Of a stretch of 64,000 nt of DNA, positions 34,051 to 42,935 are shown piece after piece. Positions within the stretch are counted from its first letter, which is position 1. Each line of letters begins with the position of its first letter. The notes under the pieces were generated by a model. That model searched no databases. It was not told where the DNA came from and saw only the letters and a program-made list of their open reading frames with translations. A program made the translations under genes and the position numbers. The DNA comes from Neobacillus rhizophilus (GTDB lineage Bacteria > Bacillota > Bacilli > Bacillales > Cytobacillaceae): positions 1 to 64,000 of the forward strand of contig NZ_JAGYPF010000006.1 of assembly GCF_018343535.1 (NCBI RefSeq), given 5' to 3'.

Positions 34051-34929
34051 TTACACATTCACTTTTATCGCATTGACCTGCTCATCTGCATGATAAGAAG
34101 AGCGGACAAGAGGACCTGCCTCACAATGACTGAACCCTTTTTGCAGGGCGATTTCCTTTAATTCGTTAAACTCTAGCGGACTCCAATACTTTTGGACTTT
34201 TAAATGTTGTTTTGTCGGCTGCAAATATTGACCAATTGTGATGATGTCTACATTGTTGGCACGAAGATCATCCATCGCTTCGATAATTTCTTCTTTTGTT
34301 TCGCCAAGACCAATCATAATGCTGGATTTCGTTGGAATGTTTGCGTTTATTTCCTTTGCCCTTCTTAAAAACTCCAGCGATCGTTCATAGGTGGCACGGG
34401 CACGCACTTTTGGGGTCAAGCGTTTTACTGTTTCGATATTATGGTTTAAAATATCGGGTCTTGCATCCATTAATATTTTTAAATTGTCATAAACTCCGTT
34501 CATATCGGACGGAAGAACTTCCACACTGCAAAATGGGTTCCTTCTTCTTACTGCACGTACGGCTTCAGCAAAAACCTGCGCTCCTCCATCTTTTAAATCG
34601 TCACGGGCAACCGCGGTGATGACAACATGCTTTAAGCCCATTTGCTCGACCGATTCAGCTACACGTTCCGGCTCTTCCCAATCCAGCTCTGTCGGAAGCC
34701 CCGTTTGCACAGCACAGAAACGGCAAGCCCTGGTGCAGACACTTCCTAATATCATAAATGTTGCGGTTCTCCGGATAGCCCAGCACTCATGAATGTTCGG
34801 ACATTTCGCCTCTTCACAGACCGTATGAAGTTTTTTTTCGCGCATCATTTTTTTTAAACCGGTATATTGTTCATTCGTATTTAATTTAATTTTAAGCCAA
34901 TCTGGTTTGCGAACATGTTCGACAGACAT
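34051..34929 (-). CDS. lipA: Lipoyl synthase
   Basis: A 292-residue radical SAM enzyme that inserts sulfur into octanoyl groups on lipoyl domains. Both cluster motifs are present: the auxiliary CEEAKCPNIHEC (C-x4-C-x5-C) near residue 38 and the radical SAM CTRACRFC (C-x3-C-x2-C) near residue 67. The C-terminal RSSYHADE serine motif, a ligand to the auxiliary cluster, is also present. It follows gcvPB after a 567-bp gap filled by tandem repeats. Its place in the glycine operon suggests a supply of lipoylated H protein. Confidence 0.94.
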   Translation of the reverse strand: MSVEHVRKPDWLKIKLNTNEQYTGLKKMMREKKLHTVCEEAKCPNIHECWAIRRTATFMILGSVCTRACRFCAVQTGLPTELDWEEPERVAESVEQMGLKHVVITAVARDDLKDGGAQVFAEAVRAVRRRNPFCSVEVLPSDMNGVYDNLKILMDARPDILNHNIETVKRLTPKVRARATYERSLEFLRRAKEINANIPTKSSIMIGLGETKEEIIEAMDDLRANNVDIITIGQYLQPTKQHLKVQKYWSPLEFNELKEIALQKGFSHCEAGPLVRSSYHADEQVNAIKVNV

Positions 34930-35040
34930 TTCATCTACTCCTATGAACGAATCGAGTCAAATTTAAGATACATTGATTCAGTTTGTATTACATTTAAATT
35001 AAAGGTGTTGGGGCCTGGAACACGGAAGAATCCACCCATT

Positions 35041-35475
35041 TTGTCATCAATAAAGACTATTGGTGACCAAAACCAAGATGCACTCACCCATTTGGTCACC
35101 AATAAAGAGTATTGGTGACCAAAACCGAGTAGCAACCACCCGCTCGGTCACCAATAAAGACTATTGGTGACCAAAACCAAGAAGTAGTCACCGCTCGGTC
35201 ACCAATAAAGACTATTGGTGACCAAAACCGAGTAGCATCCACCCGCCCCGGTCACCAATAAAGACTATTGGTGACCAAAACCGAGTAGCATCCACCCGTT
35301 CGGTCACCAATAAAGACTATTGGTGACCAAAACCGAGTAGCATCCACCCGTTCGGTCACCAATAAAGACTATTGGTGACCAAAACCGAGTAGCAACCACC
35401 CGTTCGGTCACCAATAAAGACTATTGGTGACCAAAACCCCGAAGCAGCCGCCTGTTCCGTAACCAATAAAGTGGT
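35041..35475. repeat. 52-bp tandem repeat array with perfect inverted arms
   Basis: Eight units start near 35041, 35094, 35146, 35197, 35250, 35302, 35354 and 35406, spaced 51-53 bp, with a degenerate half unit at 35459. Each unit holds GGTCACCAATA, a 5-base loop and TATTGGTGACC (11-bp perfect arms), then AAAACC and a conserved 20-base linker like GAGTAGCATCCACCCGTTC. No T-runs follow the stems. The array lies within the operon, between gcvPB and lipA, so each transcript would carry eight stem-loops. The unit length is not a multiple of three, so it is not a coding repeat. Confidence 0.9.
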
Positions 35476-35496
35476 TTATTTTTTAACCATGAGCGG

Positions 35497-36975
35497 TTAA
35501 GATTTTACTGTTTCTTTATGTTTTTCCTTCGTATACCGCAGGATTGGCTGCCTTGCCGCCTGCACTTCATCCAAACGCCCAATGACGGTTGTATGCGGTG
35601 CCTCCAGCACCACGCCAGGATTTTCTTCTACTTCTATAGCAATTTGAATCATCACATCAGCAAAAGCATCCAGCGTTTCTTTTGACTCTGTTTCTGTCGG
35701 TTCAATCATCAAGCATTCTTCTACATTCAACGGGAAGTAGATGGTCGGCGGATGATAGCCGAAATCAAGCAGGCGTTTAGCCATATCAAGAGTCCTGACA
35801 CCAAGCTTTTTCTGTTTGGATCCCGATAAAACAAATTCGTGCTTACAAACTTGCGAATACGGTGCTTCAAAATACGGCTCAAGTTTTTTGCGAAGATAAT
35901 TTGCATGAAGCACAGCACTTTCCGATACCTGCCGCAATCCTTCAGGCCCCATTGTTCGAATATAGGTATACGCGCGAACAAGAATGCCAAAATTCCCATA
36001 ATAGCCTTTTACCCTGCCGATTGACAATGGATGATTCGTGTCCATCACATAGCGGTCACCGTCTTTGTCAACACGCGGTACAGGCAGGAACGGAATCAGC
36101 TTCTTCTTGACACCGACTGGACCCGCGCCAGGACCTCCGCCTCCATGAGGGGTTGTAAAGGTTTTATGAAGATTTAAATGGACAATGTCAAAGCCCATTT
36201 TCCCCGGCGTTGTTTTTCCTAATATCGCATTTGCATTGGCGCCATCGTAATACAATAACCCGCCGGCTTCATGGACAACCTTGGCAATTTCCAGGATTTC
36301 TTTTTCAAATAGTCCCAATGTATTCGGGTTTGTCAGCATAAGAGCGGCTGTGTCACTATCGACATGTTTCTTTAATTCTTCCAGGTCGACCAACCCATCT
36401 TTATTGGATGGAATAGTTACTGTTTTATAACCGGCAACTGTTGCACTGGCAGGGTTCGTTCCGTGGGCCGAGTCGGGAACAAGCACCTTTGTTCTCTTTT
36501 CACCCTTTTGCTCATGATAGGCTTTTACCATCATCAAACCGGTCCATTCTCCTTGCGCACCGGCAGACGGCTGCAGGGTAACGGCATCCATTCCAGTAAT
36601 GACCGCTAAATCTTCTTGCAATTCATATAGAAGCTTAAGGGCGCCCTGTACAGTTTCAACTGGCTGATAAGGGTGAATGCGGCTAAAGCCTTCAAACCTT
36701 GCCACATCTTCGTTAATTTTCGGATTGTATTTCATCGTACAAGAACCAAGCGGATAGAACCCATTATCGATCCCGTGATTTTTATTCGAAAGAGCTGTGT
36801 AATGACGTACAAGCTGAAGCTCTGATACTTCCGGAAGCTCTGCTGCTTCTTGACGGATCAAATGCTTTGGAAGCAGTTCTTGTAAATTAATTTTATCAAC
36901 ATCGCTTACCGGGAGGCTGGAGCCAACTCGGCCCGGGCGACTGACTTCAAAGATTAACTGATTATATTCAACCAT
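35497..36975 (-). CDS. gcvPB: Glycine dehydrogenase (decarboxylating), subunit 2
   Basis: A 492-residue beta subunit of the split P-protein. It carries the PLP-binding lysine in HLNLHKTFTTPHGGGGPG, and PLGSCTMKYNPK near residue 78. With GcvPA it decarboxylates glycine and loads the aminomethyl group on GcvH. Its start overlaps the end of gcvPA by 8 bp (ATG inside AATGGTTGA), indicating coupled translation of the two subunits. Confidence 0.95.
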   Translation of the reverse strand: MVEYNQLIFEVSRPGRVGSSLPVSDVDKINLQELLPKHLIRQEAAELPEVSELQLVRHYTALSNKNHGIDNGFYPLGSCTMKYNPKINEDVARFEGFSRIHPYQPVETVQGALKLLYELQEDLAVITGMDAVTLQPSAGAQGEWTGLMMVKAYHEQKGEKRTKVLVPDSAHGTNPASATVAGYKTVTIPSNKDGLVDLEELKKHVDSDTAALMLTNPNTLGLFEKEILEIAKVVHEAGGLLYYDGANANAILGKTTPGKMGFDIVHLNLHKTFTTPHGGGGPGAGPVGVKKKLIPFLPVPRVDKDGDRYVMDTNHPLSIGRVKGYYGNFGILVRAYTYIRTMGPEGLRQVSESAVLHANYLRKKLEPYFEAPYSQVCKHEFVLSGSKQKKLGVRTLDMAKRLLDFGYHPPTIYFPLNVEECLMIEPTETESKETLDAFADVMIQIAIEVEENPGVVLEAPHTTVIGRLDEVQAARQPILRYTKEKHKETVKS

Positions 36976-38320
36976 TTACAACTGCCTCCAATACATTGAT
37001 AAATTGGTCAATCTCTTCTTTCGACCGCTGCTCAGTTACAGCAATCAGCATTTGATTTTCGAATCCGTAATCACTTCCCAAATCAAACCCGCCAATGATA
37101 CCCGCTTCAAGAAGTTTCGCATTTGCTTCCTTGACCGAAAGCGGCAATTTAACGATAAACTCATTAAAGAATGGCGCTTGATTTTCAATGATAAAGCCTT
37201 TTTCTTTTAACCGTTTAGCCATATAGGCAGCTTTCTCAAAGTTCAGCTGGGCCATGTCACGAATCCCTTGTTTTCCAAGGGCCGACATACAAATGGCAGA
37301 TGAAAGGGCATTCAATGCCTGATTAGAACAAATATTGGAGGATGCTTTGTCACGGCGAATATGCTGCTCCCGTGCTTGCAAGGTCAATACAAAGCCGCGT
37401 TTCCCTTGATCATCTGCCGTTTGCCCAACAATCCTACCTGGGATTTTACGCATCAACTTTTTATCAACAGCAAAATAACCACAATGCGGACCGCCAAAGG
37501 ACATCGGGATTCCTAATGGCTGCATATCACCGACCACAATATCCGCCCCGAGATTTCCCGGTGCCTCCAAGAGTGCGAGTGCAAGCGGGTTGGCACTGAC
37601 AATAAACAGGACCCCTTTTGCTGCTGCGATCTTCTTCAATTCCGCCAAGTCTTCAATCGAACCAAAGAAATTTGGGTATTGGACAATGACAGCGGCAGTG
37701 TTTTGGTCTACTTGTTCCTCGAGCTGCTTTAAGTCTGTTACATCACCAGCAAGACGAGTTTCTTCTATTATATATGTCTGACCATCAGCTACCGTTTTCA
37801 AGACGGCACGTGATTCAGGATGAACCGCCTGTGACACAATTACTTTAGAACGCTTCGTATGAGCAACTGCAAGAGATGCCGCTTCTGCCAATGAGGTAAA
37901 GCCATCGTACATCGAAGAATTGGCAACATCCATGCCTGTCAGTTCACAAACCATTGTTTGAAATTCAAATATCGCCTGCAGTTCACCCTGGCTGATTTCC
38001 GGTTGGTAAGGTGTATAGGCTGTATAAAATTCAGAGCGGGAAATCATGTGATTCACAACACTTGGAATGTAATGGTCATATGTCCCCGCACCAAGAAACG
38101 TCGGGTATTGATTGGCATTTATATTTTGCCCGGCAAGCTGCTGCATTTTTTTCAGAAGGAGCGGTTCAGGAACCGCTTCCGGTATATTTAACTCACCATC
38201 CAGACGAATCTCCTCTGGTAAATCCTCAAATAAGGCTTCTGTCGAAGAAATACTTAACAATGCAAGCATTTCCTCTTGATCTTGTTTTGTATCAGGAAGG
38301 TATCGATAAGTCGATGTCAT
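36968..38320 (-). CDS. gcvPA: Glycine dehydrogenase (decarboxylating), subunit 1
   Basis: A 450-residue alpha subunit of the split P-protein, with YRYLPDT at its start, GAGTYDHYIPSVV, and FQTMVCELTGMDVANSSMYDG, all typical of GcvPA. Start at 38320 lies one base after the gcvH stop and uses GGAGAGG within the end of gcvH; the frame to 38365 is an overlap artefact. It works with GcvPB as an alpha2beta2 enzyme. Confidence 0.95.
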   Translation of the reverse strand: MTSTYRYLPDTKQDQEEMLALLSISSTEALFEDLPEEIRLDGELNIPEAVPEPLLLKKMQQLAGQNINANQYPTFLGAGTYDHYIPSVVNHMISRSEFYTAYTPYQPEISQGELQAIFEFQTMVCELTGMDVANSSMYDGFTSLAEAASLAVAHTKRSKVIVSQAVHPESRAVLKTVADGQTYIIEETRLAGDVTDLKQLEEQVDQNTAAVIVQYPNFFGSIEDLAELKKIAAAKGVLFIVSANPLALALLEAPGNLGADIVVGDMQPLGIPMSFGGPHCGYFAVDKKLMRKIPGRIVGQTADDQGKRGFVLTLQAREQHIRRDKASSNICSNQALNALSSAICMSALGKQGIRDMAQLNFEKAAYMAKRLKEKGFIIENQAPFFNEFIVKLPLSVKEANAKLLEAGIIGGFDLGSDYGFENQMLIAVTEQRSKEEIDQFINVLEAVVNG

Positions 38321-38321
38321 C

Positions 38322-38717
38322 TTATTCCTCTCCTTCATTAATAAATGCCTGATACTCAGCTTCATTTAAGAGTGCTTCTAATTCTTCTGGATTGGACAAT
38401 TCTACCTCTACCAACCAGCCGGCATCATATGGTTGTTCATTGATTGTCTCAGGAGCGCTTTCCAGTTCCTCATTGACACTTACAACGGTACCAGATACAG
38501 GTGAGTAAATATCAGAAACTGCTTTAACCGACTCAATTGTCCCGATTGTTTCGTTAGCCGTTAATTCATCGCCTTCTGCTGGATTCTCAACGAAAACGAT
38601 ATCCCCCAACTGGTGCTGCGCATAACCAGAGATTCCGATTCGTACCCGATTTTCACCCAATGATAATACCCACTCATGCTCCTTGCTATATAAAAGGTTT
38701 GCTGTCGCGTTTGTCAT
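38322..38717 (-). CDS. gcvH: Glycine cleavage system H protein
   Basis: A 131-residue lipoyl carrier. The lipoylation lysine is in GTIESVKAVSDIYSPVSG near residue 65, preceded by LGDIVFVENPAEGDEL. It shuttles the aminomethyl group between P, T and L proteins. Start at 38717 after AAGGAAGG; the frame to 38777 has no site. Very acidic C-terminus, as usual. Confidence 0.95.
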   Translation of the reverse strand: MTNATANLLYSKEHEWVLSLGENRVRIGISGYAQHQLGDIVFVENPAEGDELTANETIGTIESVKAVSDIYSPVSGTVVSVNEELESAPETINEQPYDAGWLVEVELSNPEELEALLNEAEYQAFINEGEE

Positions 38718-38794
38718 ATGAATCCTTCCTTCCACCCTAGTATTCATAAATTTAGTCAATCCTGTAAAACCAATCAATCTCGGAAAAAATGAAC

Positions 38795-39907
38795 CTAACT
38801 CTTTTTATAAAAAGGTGTTTTCACAACAACTGCCTCAATTTGCTTATTGCGAATTTCAACCTTAACCTGAGTTCCAACTGCTGCAAATTCTGCGCTTAAA
38901 AGGGCAAGGCCTAAACTTTTCTTCAATGTCGGGGAATGGGTTCCCGATGTAATGAAGCCAATTTCCTCTCCGCCTTCAGAAAATACTTTATAGCCATGCC
39001 GCGGGATCCCTCTTCCAGTCACTTCGATTCCGACTATTTTTCGTTTTAATCCTTCTTCTTTTTGCTTAGCAAGTACTTCCTTACCTAAAAATACTGATTC
39101 TTTGTTTGTTTTTACGGCAAACCCGATGCCTGCTTCCAGAGGTCCGATTTCGCTGGAAAGCTCTTGACCATACAGTGCCAAGCGGGCTTCAAAGCGAAGT
39201 GTGTCCCGGGCCCCAAGTCCGCAAGGCTTTAAGCCATCTTCTTTTCCTGCATCTAACAGCCTCTCCCAAAGCGCTTCCACTTTGTCTGCCGCTAAATAAA
39301 GCTCAAATCCGTCCTCTCCCGTATAGCCGGTGCGGGAGACTAGTACACCAGAGATCCCGGAAACCGTGACATGATCGGCAAACTGGAAAAAGCCAATTTC
39401 CGCTAAATTTGTATCGGTTACTTTTTGTAAAATTTTTTCGGCTTTTGGACCTTGAATAGCCAGCTGGGCAGTATCAGCAGAAATATTCGTTAAGGTGACA
39501 TTCCCTTTTGCCTGCTGTTTCATCCACTCGTAATCTTTTTCAATATTTGCCGCATTAATCACCAGAAGATATTTTTCACTCGCTAACTTGTAAACTAGTA
39601 AATCATCGACTGTTCCGCCGTCCGGGTAACACATTGCCGTATACTGTGCCTGGTTGATCTGAAGCTTGGTTACATCGTTTGTTACGAGGTAATTAATATA
39701 GCTCTCAGCATCTTTTCCTTCTACAAGTACCTCACCCATATGCGAAACATCGAACAGACCTGCTTCATTACGGACTGCCTCATGTTCTTCTAAAATGCTG
39801 GAAAATTGAACCGGCAGTCCCCATCCTCCAAAATCTATCACTTTTGCGCCGTACTTTTTATATGTTTCAAAAAGCGGTGTCCGTTTTAATACTGTATCTG
39901 TACTCAT
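38795..39907 (-). CDS. gcvT: Aminomethyltransferase (T protein)
   Basis: A 370-residue folate-dependent enzyme that releases ammonia and forms 5,10-methylene-tetrahydrofolate. The N-terminal TPLFETYKKYGAKVIDFGGWGLPVQF and GLFDVSHMGEV (with the catalytic aspartate in FDVSHM) and the folate-binding SRTGYTGEDGFELY are present. Family length. It lies 15 bp behind sdaAA. Confidence 0.95.
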   Translation of the reverse strand: MSTDTVLKRTPLFETYKKYGAKVIDFGGWGLPVQFSSILEEHEAVRNEAGLFDVSHMGEVLVEGKDAESYINYLVTNDVTKLQINQAQYTAMCYPDGGTVDDLLVYKLASEKYLLVINAANIEKDYEWMKQQAKGNVTLTNISADTAQLAIQGPKAEKILQKVTDTNLAEIGFFQFADHVTVSGISGVLVSRTGYTGEDGFELYLAADKVEALWERLLDAGKEDGLKPCGLGARDTLRFEARLALYGQELSSEIGPLEAGIGFAVKTNKESVFLGKEVLAKQKEEGLKRKIVGIEVTGRGIPRHGYKVFSEGGEEIGFITSGTHSPTLKKSLGLALLSAEFAAVGTQVKVEIRNKQIEAVVVKTPFYKKS

Positions 39908-39922
39908 CTGAGCCCCTCCGTC

Positions 39923-40807
39923 TTATGTGTTTCTGCAAAGTAACCGATCTTTCAATTTCATTCCTGTGGCCGTCATGGCCAGGCCGCCGAGCGCTGTTTC
40001 CCGAAGCGTGCGCGGCATTTCCTTGCCTATTTTGTACATTGCCTCAATGACTTCATCACATGGAATTCGGCTTTCAATCCCGGCAAGCGACAGGTCAGCT
40101 GCTGAAAAGGCAATCGAGGTACCGATTACGTTCCGCTTGATACATGGAACTTCCACGAGACCAGCAACCGGGTCACATACTAATCCTAAAAGGGATTTCA
40201 TCGCGAGCGCCGTGGCGTTCACCACCTGCTCTGGTGTCCCGCCCTTTAATTCAGCAATCGCCCCGGCCGCCATTGCTGTGGCCGAACCGACCTCCGCTTG
40301 GCATCCTCCGGCCGCTCCAGAGATAAAGGAGCGGTTGGCAATCACATATCCGAGTGCACTTGCGGTAAACAAACCCATGACTAAATCCCGATAGGAGGTG
40401 CCGTCATTCTTGCGAAGAGAAAATAATACCCCGGGTATAATACCAGCGGCCCCTGCCGTTGGCGTTGCCACAATCACGCCCATCCGTGCATTGGTTTCCG
40501 ATGTGGCCATTGAGAAAGTCATCGCATCGTTAATATACGGACCAGATAAACCCTTCCCGTTATTTACGTATTCGCTCATCTTAACGGCATCACCGCCAGA
40601 GATACCGCTTGGTGCTGGGGATCCATCTTCTACGCCGCTCTCAACTGCATGCTTCATTTTAATTAACCGCTCTGCCATCATATCGATAATCATCTCTTTG
40701 TCTCTCCCCGATTTTTCCATTTCCACCATCAGCATCATTTCGCCAACAGTTTTCCGTTCTCGGGTACAAAGTTCGGTGAGCTCGTTCATTGATCGAAAAT
40801 CCATCAT
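39923..40807 (-). CDS. sdaAA: L-serine dehydratase, alpha subunit
   Basis: A 294-residue subunit of the iron-sulfur L-serine dehydratase, which converts serine to pyruvate and ammonia. Likely 4Fe-4S ligands are the cysteines in AAGGCQAEVGSA, GLVCDPVAG and EVPCIKRN. It overlaps sdaAB by four bases, and the two subunits act together. In this operon it drains serine made from glycine by GlyA. Confidence 0.93.
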   Translation of the reverse strand: MMDFRSMNELTELCTRERKTVGEMMLMVEMEKSGRDKEMIIDMMAERLIKMKHAVESGVEDGSPAPSGISGGDAVKMSEYVNNGKGLSGPYINDAMTFSMATSETNARMGVIVATPTAGAAGIIPGVLFSLRKNDGTSYRDLVMGLFTASALGYVIANRSFISGAAGGCQAEVGSATAMAAGAIAELKGGTPEQVVNATALAMKSLLGLVCDPVAGLVEVPCIKRNVIGTSIAFSAADLSLAGIESRIPCDEVIEAMYKIGKEMPRTLRETALGGLAMTATGMKLKDRLLCRNT

Positions 40808-41322
40808 ACACCCTCCAACATCGCTTCATAAAAAGTATTGGAACGATATTTTGCGGCAATTTTCGAAAAATCATCATCTGTGCTTAATCGAATATCAACT
40901 TTTTCATCATCAATCATAAAGATTTTTGATAAACCTCCGCCTAAAGATACACCGCCTACTTTAACAATAAGGTCTGCCCGTCTGGCCCTGACAACCGTTG
41001 TGTTTGGATGATCATAATACGGGCAGCGATTCTCAAATTTAAATTCGTAGTGAAGCCCGTATCGATTGGTTAATTCGACCGCGTATCTAATTCTGGTATC
41101 ATCTGTATTCATCCCCAGCAGGCCGCCGAGAAGCGCTTTATCTGTTCCGTGTCCCTGGTATGTTTCAGAGAACGAATCATAGAAAGTTATATCCGCCTTT
41201 TTTGGGGATCCTCCAAGCATCTCATAAACAAATTTCCCGATTGATACAACACCTGCTGTATGAGAACTGGATGGCCCTACCATAATCGGGCCGATGATGT
41301 CAAAACAGCTTTGATACTCCAT
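40804..41322 (-). CDS. sdaAB: L-serine dehydratase, beta subunit
   Basis: A 172-residue partner of SdaAA, with the characteristic FDIIGPIMVGPSSSHTAGVV near the N-terminus and the DDTRIRY segment. It is shorter than B. subtilis SdaAB (about 220 residues); the C-terminal ACT-like part seems to be missing, which could change regulation. It starts 15 bp after glyA. Confidence 0.88.
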   Translation of the reverse strand: MEYQSCFDIIGPIMVGPSSSHTAGVVSIGKFVYEMLGGSPKKADITFYDSFSETYQGHGTDKALLGGLLGMNTDDTRIRYAVELTNRYGLHYEFKFENRCPYYDHPNTTVVRARRADLIVKVGGVSLGGGLSKIFMIDDEKVDIRLSTDDDFSKIAAKYRSNTFYEAMLEGV

Positions 41323-41337
41323 TAAGCTACCCCTTTC

Positions 41338-42588
41338 TTAAACAGTGATTGGCTGTTGAAATAATGGAAATCCCCCGCAAATTGCTTTTGTTGTCTTTCT
41401 TCCCTGTTCGATTACGGCGAAATCCCCTTTGCTCTTAAGAACGGCTGCGATCACTTTTGCGATTTGCACCATTTCTTCTTGTTTCATCCCACGTGTGGTT
41501 AATGCTGCAGTCCCCATACGGATTCCACTTGTCACAAACGGGCTTTGCGGGTCGTATGGAATGGTGTTTTTGTTAACTGTAATTCCGACTTCTTCAAGCA
41601 ATTTCTCTGCTTCTTTTCCGGTTAAATCCCACGGACGCACATCTAGGAGAACAATATGATTATCAGTCCCGCCGGATACAAGAGCTGCACCTTCCTGCTT
41701 TAATGCCTCTCCAAGCGCAGCAGAATTATCAATAATCTGTTTGGCATATTCTTTAAAGCTTGGCTGCAATGCTTCCTTGAAAGCAACTGCCTTAGCGGCA
41801 ATGATATGCATGAGCGGACCGCCCTGAATTCCCGGAAAAACCGCTTTATTAATTTGTTTTAAGATTTCTTCATCGTTTGTTAAAATGACGCCGCCTCGCG
41901 GACCGCGCAATGTTTTATGTGTGGTGCTGGTCACAACATCCGCATACGGCACCGGAGAAGGATGGAGACCGGCGGCAACAAGTCCAGCAATATGCGCCAT
42001 ATCAACCATCAGTTTTGCACCAACCTGATCGGCTATTTTTCTAAACCTTGCAAAATCAATGATTCTTGGATAGGCGCTAGTGCCGGCAATAATTAGTTTT
42101 GGTTGTTCTTTATTGGCAACCTCCTCCAATTCATCGTAATCAATCAAGTGATTGTCTTCTCTTACCCCATAAGAAACGACATCAAACCATTTCCCTGACA
42201 TTGCCACTGGACTCCCGTGTGTTAAATGGCCGCCATGCGATAAATTCATCCCCATAATCTTATCTCCTGGTTTAAGCAGGGCGAAAAAAACAGCTGTATT
42301 GGCCTGTGCACCGGAGTGAGGCTGGACATTGGCAAATTTGGCGCCAAATAATTTAGTCAGCCTTTCAATCGCTGCCTGTTCTGCGACATCTACAAATTCA
42401 CAGCCGCCATAATAACGTTTTCCGGGATACCCTTCGGCATACTTGTTCGTCATCACACTTCCCATTGCTTCCAAAACGTCCGGGCTGACAAAGTTTTCTG
42501 ATGCAATTAACTCCAACGTATGGAGCTGGCGATTTTTTTCACTTTCGATTGCTTCAAAAATTGTTGAATCGTTATGCTGTAAGCTCAT
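41338..42588 (-). CDS. glyA: Serine hydroxymethyltransferase
   Basis: A 416-residue PLP enzyme that joins glycine and methylene-tetrahydrofolate into serine. The PLP lysine is in VVTSTTHKTLRGPRGG; LIASENFVSPDVLEAMGS and KYAEGYPGKRYYGGCE are conserved. It is the first gene behind the glycine riboswitch, so it is induced with the cleavage system. A chromosome usually has a housekeeping glyA near upp/atp, so this may be a second, catabolic copy (not testable here). Confidence 0.95.
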   Translation of the reverse strand: MSLQHNDSTIFEAIESEKNRQLHTLELIASENFVSPDVLEAMGSVMTNKYAEGYPGKRYYGGCEFVDVAEQAAIERLTKLFGAKFANVQPHSGAQANTAVFFALLKPGDKIMGMNLSHGGHLTHGSPVAMSGKWFDVVSYGVREDNHLIDYDELEEVANKEQPKLIIAGTSAYPRIIDFARFRKIADQVGAKLMVDMAHIAGLVAAGLHPSPVPYADVVTSTTHKTLRGPRGGVILTNDEEILKQINKAVFPGIQGGPLMHIIAAKAVAFKEALQPSFKEYAKQIIDNSAALGEALKQEGAALVSGGTDNHIVLLDVRPWDLTGKEAEKLLEEVGITVNKNTIPYDPQSPFVTSGIRMGTAALTTRGMKQEEMVQIAKVIAAVLKSKGDFAVIEQGRKTTKAICGGFPLFQQPITV

Positions 42589-42628
42589 TGATCTTCCTCC
42601 ATTTTTCCATCATTGTTTTTTAAAAAAC

Positions 42629-42850
42629 AAAAAAGGACAGAAAAGGGGTGTAAAATCATCCCTTCTCTGTCCTTTTACCTGAGAGTTAAACTCCAATATT
42701 TATGGAGCTTTCTCCTTTGGTGGCATTTTCAAATACGCTCTCCAGAGGTGCGTCCTGTTATGGTTCTTTTACCTGAGAGATTGGTTCCAAGGGTTTTTTT
42801 GGAACTTGCTCCTTCGGTGGTAGATGTAGATATTACACTCTCCCACAACA
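42629..42850 (-). ncRNA. Tandem glycine riboswitch
   Basis: On the minus strand two glycine aptamers follow each other: aptamer 1 from GGGAGAGTG (about 42848) through CACCGAAGGAGCAAG to ATCTCTCAGGTAAAAG (about 42764), aptamer 2 from CTGGAGAGCG (about 42744) through CACCAAAGGAGAAAG to CTCTCAGGTAAAAGGACAG (about 42665). The expression platform is a terminator: GGACAGAGAAGGG pairs with CCCCTTTTCTGTCC before TTTTTTG (about 42629-42672). In this family glycine binding prevents termination and turns on glycine catabolism. It controls glyA and the genes behind it. Confidence 0.93.
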
Positions 42851-42881
42851 ATCATTCGCTCTATTCAATTTTATTATTTTC

Positions 42882-42910
42882 AGAATAATCATTCTGTTTA
42901 TAATTGTCAA
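42882..42910 (-). promoter_or_regulatory. Promoter of the glycine operon
   Basis: On the minus strand a consensus -35 TTGACA (42905-42910) is followed after 17 bases by TATTCT (42882-42887). Transcription would start near 42875, just before the riboswitch. Confidence 0.65.
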
Positions 42911-42935
42911 TTCTTTTTTTAGATTAGTTTGGTTA

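Noticed and set aside
34941..35135. 64-codon minus-strand frame in the repeat array
   Set aside because: No ribosome binding site, and the 52-bp period breaks the frame; a by-product of the repeats.
35041..35475. CRISPR array
   Set aside because: The sequences between the palindromes are nearly the same in each unit, so there are no unique spacers, and no cas genes are present.
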